Shown: positions 57,299-64,000 of the stretch, in pieces
Layout of the letters: each line of letters begins with the position of its first letter
How positions within the stretch are numbered: the stretch's first letter is position 1
Assembly: GCA_030159075.1 (NCBI GenBank)
Contig: BROG01001213.1
Coordinates: forward strand, 32,302 to 96,301
Origin: Atrina japonica
Lineage: Eukaryota > Mollusca > Bivalvia > Pterioida > Pinnidae
DNA length: 64,000 nt
Direction of reading: 5' to 3'
The notes under the pieces: generated by a model
Seen by the model: the letters and a program-made list of their open reading frames with translations, nothing else
Told to the model about the DNA's origin: nothing
The model's database searches: none
Translations under genes and position numbers: made by a program

Positions 57299-57551
57299 GA
57301 GCCGGCCTGGCTAAATCGGTAGCGCGCTCGACTCGTGATCGTGAGTTCGAGTCCAGCCGGATGCAGGTTGGTTTCCTGTCCTTCGGATGAGACAGTAAAA
57401 ACCGAGGTCGGTACGTTAAAGAACCCTCACTGCTCAATGACCGTAAGTGCCGAGCATAGGCCAAAATTTGAAGACCTTCACCGGCATTTGGTGACGTCTC
57501 CATATGAGTGAAAGATTCGTGAGTGGGACGTTAAATAACAATAAACAAACA
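57299..57551 (+). mobile_element. SINE-A copy
   Basis: The head is complete ('gagccggcctggctaaatcggtagcgcgctcg'), with a short deletion before box B (GTTCGAGTCC) and another that removes 'ccgtgtcacagtaggtgtc' of the body. The tail is 'aataacaataaacaaac'. No clear target duplication. Confidence 0.88.
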
Positions 57552-58335
57552 GATTAATGGCTTTCACACCCTAAAGTTCCTGTCCTCTTCCTTATGTCGT
57601 AGCAGTTCGTGAGAATTTTAAAGGTGTGCAAACGGGATTCAGTTACCTTTTGCTAAATATCTCGGGGACGAGACATCGAATTGACTTAAAATTTTCGACT
57701 AATGCATTTATGCATCATAAACTAACAATTTTTGAAAAGTTGTATATTGGGTTTGGGGTGCACTTTAAACTTTTAAAAAGTATGGAATGTAAATTAATTC
57801 AATAATGCGAATTTGTTACTTAAAATATTAAATTTGCTCATAAAAATTGCTTTAAGAACCCATTGGGATGAATTTTCATGGGAGCCGTTATGAACATTTT
57901 CAAGTTATGATTTAATATCAACACATGCCAAAACGATTATTTCCAAGTGCTGATTCAACCACACCAAGTGCCGAATTCCATATTTCCGGAGAACCGAAAT
58001 CACTTGGGTACGAGTTGACCAGCAATACTATAAATAGACACCGAAGTAATCGGACTATTTTAGCGTTTCATTTTGTGTTTTCTTCAAAGAGATCAATGTA
58101 ATTACTGAATTCGGGTAGATTGGATTCGCTTGAAATACATTTTATACCAATAGGAAAACAAATGACAACGCATGTCTACGAACTTTCCGATGTAATGTTG
58201 GTATGAATATTGCCCATAATACCATTTGTTTTTTTTTTTATACATGCCCACTTATATTATTTATTATTTTAACATTCGTTATCCTTTTAAACAAGTCAAT
58301 ATGTGCAAGTGTAATTATAGAGAACTTTGTATCTT
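57552..58335. other. Upstream region of the mucin-like gene
   Basis: AT-rich and without recognised repeats. It may hold the promoter and 5' UTR of the gene whose first coding exon starts at 58486. No other feature is supported. Confidence 0.4.
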
Positions 58336-58343
58336 TATATAAG
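58336..58343 (+). promoter_or_regulatory. TATA-box-like sequence
   Basis: TATATAAG lies 143-150 bp before the candidate start codon at 58486. In AT-rich DNA this match is expected often, so it is only a candidate. Confidence 0.2.
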
Positions 58344-58485
58344 ATATATTATCACTTAAAGAAAAAAATCTTGCCCTAGCCGCCTTTCTATTATTCTGTC
58401 TAAATTGAGCATAATTATGATTTTAATTAAACAATTTTCTTTTTTTAACCAGAAAAAAATATATCAGTGAGAAACGAAATAGGGG

Positions 58486-58564
58486 ATGAGGAATGCTGTC
58501 TCCGGTAACACAAGAAGCCATTTTATGACATTGTCTGTCTTGTTGTTGACACTAGCAACATTTG
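58486..58564 (+). CDS. Candidate first coding exon: signal peptide of a secreted Ser/Thr-rich protein
   Basis: From the ATG at 58486 the frame reads MRNAVSGNTRSH followed by FMTLSVLLLTLATF, a classic signal sequence: a short n-region with two arginines, then a hydrophobic core of about 14. The exon ends at TTTG and is followed immediately by GTAAGT, a near-consensus 5' splice site, so the intron is phase 1. A second in-frame ATG (58525) would also leave a signal core. Downstream mucin-like exons at 62531 and 63926 also begin in phase 1, so this exon can be joined to them in frame. The product would enter the secretory pathway. A minus-strand frame covers the same region and cannot be excluded. 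Transcript data would be needed to fix the start. Confidence 0.5.
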
Positions 58565-58888
58565 GTAAGTATTCAAAGAGAGATTAAACGATCCTAATAC
58601 TAACCCGATCACAACTGACAACAATATTCGGATGTTTCTTCCATTCGTAACGGACACACCGGCACTGGTCAGTTTTTGTAAATGTTCCAGAAGTTGACCA
58701 TAAACATGACTGTCAATTTGCATAATACTCTCTTCATGAAAAAAAAAGATTAATTTCTGAAAATTCTTTTTTTCTTTGTCTCTGATCAGTTTCAAAATAT
58801 TGTTCCTTTTGAAAATCAAAGTCGTAAATTCAGTTTAACGATAATACTGTTGAATCATGGGAAGGAAGCCAATGCAGAGCAATGTCAG

Positions 58889-58957
58889 TGTGTCCGCAGT
58901 CAGACACCTTCCCGTTCAGGGAACAAACGGATTCTCGTCCATCTGTTCCAGTGAACG
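58889..58957 (+). CDS. Possible second coding exon
   Basis: After TCAG at 58885-58888, the phase 1 frame reads (V)CPQSDTFPFREQTDSRPSVPVN and ends at AACG before GTAAGA, a good 5' splice site. Length 69 keeps phase 1 at both ends. An alternative acceptor (AG at 58878-58879) gives 78 bp in the same phase and frame. The acceptor lacks a clear pyrimidine tract, which is why confidence is low. If real, it adds a short linker with one Cys between the signal peptide and the Ser/Thr-rich region. Confidence 0.3.
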
Positions 58958-59240
58958 GTAAGAATCCTATGACTTCTGATCAGCGAGGCTCATTTAAGAT
59001 TACAGCCGTCACTTCAGCACTTCATTGTACTTATTTAACTTATCAACCCCAGTGATCACATTTAGACTAACCCAAACCAGTAATTGTAAATTCCATTGTC
59101 AAAATGCAGGGGAAAACATGTTGATATTGAATGTAAAATCATTTGGATTCTGAATTATGCATTTCTGATTTCTGACAGTGGACTTTACATTTTCTGATGA
59201 GTCCAAATTTGGCTACAATGGTCAGTGAGTTAAATTAAGC

Positions 59241-59268
59241 GTGCGTGTGTGTGTGTGTGTGTGTGTGA
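59241..59268. repeat. (GT)n microsatellite
   Basis: About 28 bp of GT with one GC variant. Confidence 0.9.
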
Positions 59269-59531
59269 TAGGCATGGATGTTCACTTTTTAGTGGATCTT
59301 GGTATCAGCTGAGATGCCTATGAAGCTTGGATGCATGCTTCGGCAGGTTGTGTTTGTTGACAGCTCATCATATTTGTATATGTATAAAGATAACCGCCCC
59401 TATCACTTTTTGTTGTTAAGAAGTGTTTCTACGTCTCGTCTTTATAGTACAAATTTAAGTAGACATTGCGTCAAATCATTTCTACTGAACCATCGTATGT
59501 AAAAGTGGCAAGTGGCGGCCGAAATCCTGTG

Positions 59532-59533
<2 letters not shown>

Positions 59534-59609
<76 letters not shown>
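59534..59609. repeat. (AT)n microsatellite
   Basis: About 76 bp of AT. Confidence 0.97.
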
Positions 59610-59611
<2 letters not shown>

Positions 59612-59940
59612 AGTTTGTCAACGAGTAACCAGTTAATCGAGTACTCGTCGGATGGTCCGATTATCGAATACTAAAATTAGTACTCGGTTACTCGAACATA
59701 AATTGAAATAAATAAAAATCACGTATATTTTGCATGTTTTAAATATTTAGAAATAATAATGATCGTCTAAGTGATTTGAGCCACTGTCTATCATCGTTAG
59801 ATACGTGTTTATACAACAATTAGTGTCTTTATACGTGTCACACGATTTGCTTGAGTTGTTTGTATTTTATATATGGGAGATATATACATGTAAAAAATTG
59901 AATGAATAATATCTGGGTCTGCAACTGCAATCTTACAAAA

Positions 59941-60014
<74 letters not shown>
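59941..60014. repeat. (AT)n microsatellite
   Basis: About 74 bp of AT. Confidence 0.97.
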
Positions 60015-60017
<3 letters not shown>

Positions 60018-60310
60018 TAGTTTCCATTAATATCAAATTTCCAGTTTGCGAGTCCCTGGCCGGACAAATAAGGAAAATTTATAACGAATATCATAAATGT
60101 GATTTAATTGAAACTCGTAACAGATTTTTTAAATCATATGATCCAATATATACAATTTTTACGGTATATTTATGGGGAATAACAGCCGCCAGGCTTTATT
60201 ATACGTGTTAAATGTTAAATATTTATATAATATATATATTTATGCTCTGTATAGGGCTACCAAATCAAATTTGTCAAAACAATACTGTTTATTTCCTTAA
60301 AAGGGGTATA

Positions 60311-60328
60311 CAGTCAAAATATTTTGAC
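60311..60328. repeat. Perfect 18-bp palindrome
   Basis: AGTCAAAATATTTTGACT reads the same on both strands. It lies at the start of the divergent tandem repeat; no function is inferred. Confidence 0.7.
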
Positions 60329-60329
60329 T

Positions 60330-60870
60330 TGCTCTGTTTCCACGACTTACTGTAATTTTAATATTTTGTTACGGATCTTTTTAGACTCGTTTTGTTTGCA
60401 AACATGTGCCAATTTATGTGGAATACTTATTCTTCTTTATTTTGTTACCTTGGCAACTAACACCTCTGTTACAGCTACTATTGAATTTGCATTGTCAAAA
60501 TACCCCTGTATACCAATTTTCAGCAAAATTGGTAATATCTTAATTTTGACCAATCAGTGGCCTTTATTTTGTTGCCACGGCAACTGACACTTTCCATACA
60601 TCTACCATTAAATTTTCAATACAAAAATACCCCACAATACTATTTATCATCCAAATCTGACAATATAAAAATCATATGCTTTTATTTTCTTACCATGGTA
60701 ACCAACGCCTCTGTAAAATCTACCATTGATTTCATCATGCCAAAATAACCCTATTTGTTATTTATTGAAAAAATATCTTTCTTCAGAATACCTCTATATA
60801 CATATTTTCAGCAAAATCTGACAAATATCAAAATCCTTATGCTTGAAGAGTTATCTCCCCCATTATAGTC
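60330..60870 (+). repeat. Divergent tandem repeat, units of about 115-130 bp
   Basis: Three to four units share 'tttattttgttgccatggcaactgacac', 'tctgttacatctaccattgaattt', 'caaaatacccc.tata', 'atttt.agcaaaatctgacaatat'. The 'gttaccttggcaac' landmark occurs at about 60444, with equivalents at about 60571 and 60688. Short open frames here are repeat-derived. Confidence 0.7.
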
Positions 60871-61263
60871 TTGAACCATAAACAGGGAAATGACTGACCC
60901 AATTTTGCACTTCTGACAGCAAATTCCTAAGTAATCAAACCTTAATATTTTCCTTATTTGAAATAACACATATTTTATGTTGGCATATAAATACTACCTT
61001 GCACGGCTTTTGTCCTTTTGTATGGATTTTATCGGTGCATAATGAAGATATATTAAATTAGATTATAAATGTTTTTGAAGTAATAACCTTAAAAATTGAG
61101 GTATTTGGTATACACCATGACACATAAATATATTCTTCAATACACTTTTTTGTTTCTGCAAGAATGGGCATTAATTTAGTAATGTTTCATAATAAATCCG
61201 CGACCATGGGTGCCCATCCTATTTTGATGCTTACAGAGAGAATGGCTCTTAAAACATGTAGTT

Positions 61264-61450
61264 TCTGACCTTTTGTCAGCACGAGTTCAAGCCCCGCGGA
61301 AACCTAAGCAGATATTGTGAGAAAGTTTGCTTGTTTACTTGCGGACGGCCGGTGGTCTTTTTCCGGGTACATTGTAACTGGATTATCTATTCCATCATTA
61401 GAAACTGACCACCAGAATAAACCTGAGGGATTGTTGAATCTGACGTGAAA
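61264..61450 (+). repeat. SINE-B copy, 5'-truncated, intronic
   Basis: 'ttgtcagcacgagttcaagccccgcggaaacctaagc' is followed by 'tttacttgcggacggccggtggtctttttccgggtacattgtaactgg' and 'ggattgttgaatctgacgtgaaac'. Confidence 0.75.
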
Positions 61451-61529
61451 CGCTATTCATACAAACGAAGATGAAACTAAATTTCCAAACTAAATAATTG
61501 AACCAAGGACATATATACCATTCATGAGA

Positions 61530-62405
61530 CTGTGGTGATTTAAAGCGAATTTAAGATTATGGTGATTAAGGGCGCACTTAAGACTATGGCGATTTAGTGC
61601 GAATTTAAGACTATGGTGATTTAAGACTATGGTGATTTAGGGCGAATTTAAGACTGGTGATTTAGGGCGAATTTAAGAATATGGTGATTAAGGGCACATT
61701 TAAGACTATGGTGATTTAAGGCGAATTTAAGACTGGTGATTTAAGACTATAGTGATTTAGGAAGAATTTAAGACTATGGTGATTTAGGTCGAATTTAAGA
61801 CTATGGTGATTTAGGTCGAATTTAAGACTATGGTGATTTAGGAAGAATTTAAGACTGGTGATTTAAGACTATGGTGATTTAGGGCGAATTTAAGACTATG
61901 GTGATTTAGGGCGAATTTAAGACCATGGTGATTTAGGGCGAATTTAAGACTATGGTGATTTAGGTCGAATTTAAGACTATGGTGATTTAGGGCGAATTTA
62001 AGACTATGGTGATTTAGGGCGAGTTTAAGACTATGGTGTTTTAAGACTGGTGATTTAGGAAGAATTTAAGACTATGGTGATTTTGGAAGAATTTAAGACC
62101 ATGGTGATTTAGGGCGAGTTTAAGACTATGGTGATTTAAGACTATAGTGATTTAGGGTGAATTTAAGACTATGGTGATTTAGGGTGAATTTAGACTATGG
62201 TGATTTAAGACTATGGTAATTTAGGAAGAATTTAATACTATAGTGATTAAGGTCGAATTTAAGACTATGGTGATTTAAGACTATGGTGATTTAGGGCGAG
62301 TTTACGACTATCGTGATTTAAGACTATGGTGATTTAGGAAGAATTTAAGACTATGGTAATTTAGGGCGAAATAAAGACTATGGTGATTTAGGGCGAATTT
62401 AAGAT
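61530..62405. repeat. Minisatellite of mixed 27-bp and 16-bp units, nearly 0.9 kb
   Basis: The main unit is GACTATGGTGATTTA plus GGGCGAATTTAA (27 bp). A shorter unit lacks the GGGCGAATTT part and reads only GACTATGGTGATTTAA (16 bp). Variants have GGAAGAATTT, GGTCGAATTT or GGGCACATTT, and some lack 'ACTATG' (GACTGGTGATTT). Long and short units are interspersed over roughly 33-36 repeats. It ends about 125 bp before the 3' splice site of the exon at 62531. Confidence 0.93.
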
Positions 62406-62530
62406 AGATGGAATATGTTTTCTGTCGTAGACGGGCGTAAATAAGGGGGGATTTGCAGGTATACAGTGTTCAATGATTAATGTTTGGTTGAATGAGGCTA
62501 TGATTTATGTCAATGTCTAATTTATTTCAG

Positions 62531-62755
62531 AACATGCCAAATCATCATCAACCACATCATTTACAGTATCGTCAACAAATGAAAATGTCACATCAATTTC
62601 AACAACAGATTCCGCCTCTGTTACATCAGATGGAACCAGTTCAACCGTCGGATCGACCACCACCACGGCCGTGACATCCGCACAAAATGCTACTGACGTC
62701 TCATCAACCGTCAATTCAACGCCAGTGACGTCCATAGAATCTACCTCTACAAATG
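62531..62755 (+). CDS. Mucin-like Ser/Thr-rich exon, phase 1-1
   Basis: The exon follows TTTATTTCAG (62521-62530) and ends at AATG before GTAAAT. Read from the phase 1 start it gives (E)HAKSSSTTSFTVSSTNENVT and onward to STPVTSIESTSTN, 75 codons without a stop. About 42 of these residues are Ser or Thr, spread without a strict repeat. Potential N-glycosylation sites are NVT, NAT and NST (the last followed by Pro). No Cys and almost no hydrophobic stretch. Such a composition is typical of extended, O-glycosylated mucin-type segments in secreted or cell-surface proteins. Length 225 with phase 1 at both ends means that the exon could be duplicated or skipped without frame change. There is no in-frame ATG, so it is a true internal exon. 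Specific function unknown. Confidence 0.72.
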
Positions 62756-63925
62756 GTAAATTTTATATTTGTTATCATTTTGTTCAAATACTTTAAATCT
62801 AATCAGTTGTAGAATAAATTTCTTTCGTAGAGGAGAGACATAATATTGGTTTTGTCGCATTTCCACTTCCTTGTCTTCTCATCGACGCTTGTCCTGGCTA
62901 CACTTTCTTTTTACTTTTGATCTAGACTGAGTTGGGGTGACCTTGACTTTTAACCTCAAGGTTAAATGATGACTAAATTATAATATTTCCTTCTCCAGCT
63001 TTTGTAACTTATTTATCCTCTTACGTAAGCTTAAACCCTTTCATAAATAGGATTATCATCCCGAGGTTGCATGTGGCTTACCGTTTGATTTTGGCCTTTG
63101 ACCTTATGCTTAAAACTATAGCAAAATCAGGTCCGGTGGAGTTGCGCATCCGGTGGAGTTGTTTAGTTCAGGTTTCGATGACGTAGTTTCACTTTCGCTT
63201 TATCGGAAGACGTCTCCGTCTTGTGCTCCAGACAATTATCTTGTGATTTTCAGAAGATTCATCCAAAGAAAAGAAAACTAATAAGTACTAAAAGGATTTC
63301 CTGTAAACAAACCAGTTGTATTCACTCCGCAACTCCACCGGACATGGCGGCAGCCTTTTAAAACGGTAACTTGGTATTTATTTGCAGTTACATTAGTGTT
63401 AAAACGGGATTTTAAAATTGTTTTGAACAATTATCAGGTAATCTTTTGTTCTGATGAAATGTTAATCGACCGATGAATGGTACAGAGCACAACTTCACCG
63501 GGCAGCATCGTATTCTATGTCCGGATTATACCATTTTTTTCATGTAGGTTTATACTGTTTGGTATTTAGGTGTATCACCATGTGTCACTTACCACATTAA
63601 CCCGCATTTGGCCTTCACATATGACTCCAGGTGAAATTATAATTAGAATTGTAGTATTTGTTTGTCCAAACGTAACGTATTTGGCTTTTCATGTAGGAAT
63701 ATACTGTTTAGTATACCATCAGGGTGGACGGTGTTAAATATTCTTACGTAGGTTAGGTTTATTGGCATATCAGAAGTAGATTACTTTCAAGGGGGACATA
63801 TGTTTAAGGTTAATGTTCCCAGTTGTATAGTTTTCAGTACAGAAAGACTGTAAAATAGATGTTATGCTGTTTAAAATGGTATGGGTTTCAAACCGAAAAA
63901 TTCATTTATTTCAAACAACCAACAG
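62756..63925 (+). other. Putative intron with an inverted repeat
   Basis: The interval lies between two Ser/Thr-rich exons. Besides the inverted repeat at 63132-63342 nothing is recognised. Confidence 0.5.
63132..63342. repeat. TIR/foldback element M10, about 210 bp, intronic
   Basis: TCCGGTGGAGTTGCG (63132-63146) is repeated inverted as CGCAACTCCACCGGA (63328-63342), 15 of 15. A further direct copy 'tccggtggagttg' is at 63149. A weaker relative ('caacttcaccggg') is near 63491. Confidence 0.7.
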
Positions 63926-64000
63926 AAAGTACAATCAGCACTGACCCTTCTACGAGTTCAACAGAGAGCAGCACTGTTTCGGTTGTCAGTGACAGTACTA
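63926..64000 (+). CDS. Second mucin-like Ser/Thr-rich exon, runs off the window
   Basis: After AACAG (63921-63925) the phase 1 frame reads (E)STISTDPSTSSTESSTVS and VVSDST to the end of the window, with 16 of about 25 residues Ser or Thr. It starts with the same phase as the exon at 62531 and also begins with Glu from a split codon. No stop or donor is reached, so the gene continues to the right. No Cys domain, membrane segment or anchor is seen in the part available. Confidence 0.62.

Larger units (their letters stand above)
58958..62530 (+). other. Putative intron of the mucin-like gene, rich in repeats
   Basis: It includes a (GT)n tract (59241-59268), two (AT)n arrays, a divergent tandem repeat (60330-60870), a SINE-B relic and a minisatellite. 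A short frame at 59179-59220 (VDFTFSDESKFGYN) between an acceptor-like CAG and GTCAGT is phase 1-compatible, but its FSDESKF text also resembles a Tc1/mariner transposase motif; it is not annotated as an exon. Confidence 0.4.

Noticed and set aside
59179..59220. Extra exon of the mucin-like gene (VDFTFSDESKFGYN)
   Set aside because: Phase fits and the acceptor is fair, but the donor is GTCAGT and the text resembles a short Tc1/mariner transposase motif; too short to decide.
61530..62405. CRISPR-like or coding array
   Set aside because: Interleaved 27- and 16-bp units with no spacers and stop codons (TTTAAG/TTAG texts) in most frames.
62517..62735. 72-codon minus frame (Val/Asp-rich)
   Set aside because: Antisense shadow of the Ser/Thr-rich exon; Ser/Thr codons read as Val/Asp/Glu on the other strand.

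Overview
This window is a piece of an animal nuclear genome, very probably a marine mollusc and most likely a bivalve. The base composition is AT-rich. There are no operons or bacterial-type genes. Microsatellites are long: (AT)n, (CA)n, (GA)n, (CT)n. The dispersed repeats include tRNA-headed SINEs ending in 'gagtatggcgtaaaa'-type tails and a GGAAATAACTCCCATAAGG-type tandem element, both of which I associate with molluscan genomes. That assignment is from memory and could not be searched. Almost all of the window is intergenic or intronic.

Layout. Positions 1-31 kb are a mosaic of SINEs, short foldback or MITE-like elements and microsatellites, with a 5'-truncated non-LTR retrotransposon at 11.0-11.4 kb (12-bp target duplication), a 21-bp-period minisatellite at 27.4-28.6 kb and a TIR element at 29.2-29.9 kb. 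Positions 31-45 kb hold a decayed cysteine-rich protein fragment (32.3-32.5 kb), more SINEs and MITEs, and an array of eight units of about 165 bp (41.6-43.0 kb). At 45.7-48.0 kb there is a three-level nest: a SINE-like repeat split by a PIF/Harbinger-type element, itself split by another foldback element. At 50.2-51.3 kb one TIR element is nested in another, and the inner one carries a broken gene fragment. Positions 52-58 kb are again SINEs and MITEs.

The only plausible host protein-coding gene is at the right end, on the + strand, running off the window. It has a signal-peptide exon (58486-58564), a possible short second exon (58889-58957), a Ser/Thr-rich mucin-like exon (62531-62755) and the start of another such exon (63926-64000 onward). 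All junctions are phase 1, so the frames agree across exons that lack internal ATGs. The large intron before 62531 holds two (AT)n arrays, a short divergent tandem repeat, a SINE and a 27/16-bp minisatellite of nearly 0.9 kb. The product looks like a secreted or membrane-anchored, heavily O-glycosylated protein; its specific function cannot be read from what is here.

No tRNA, rRNA, CRISPR or replication origin could be supported. tRNA-like sequences are interpreted as SINE heads. Nearly all open frames in this window come from microsatellites, SINEs or chance.
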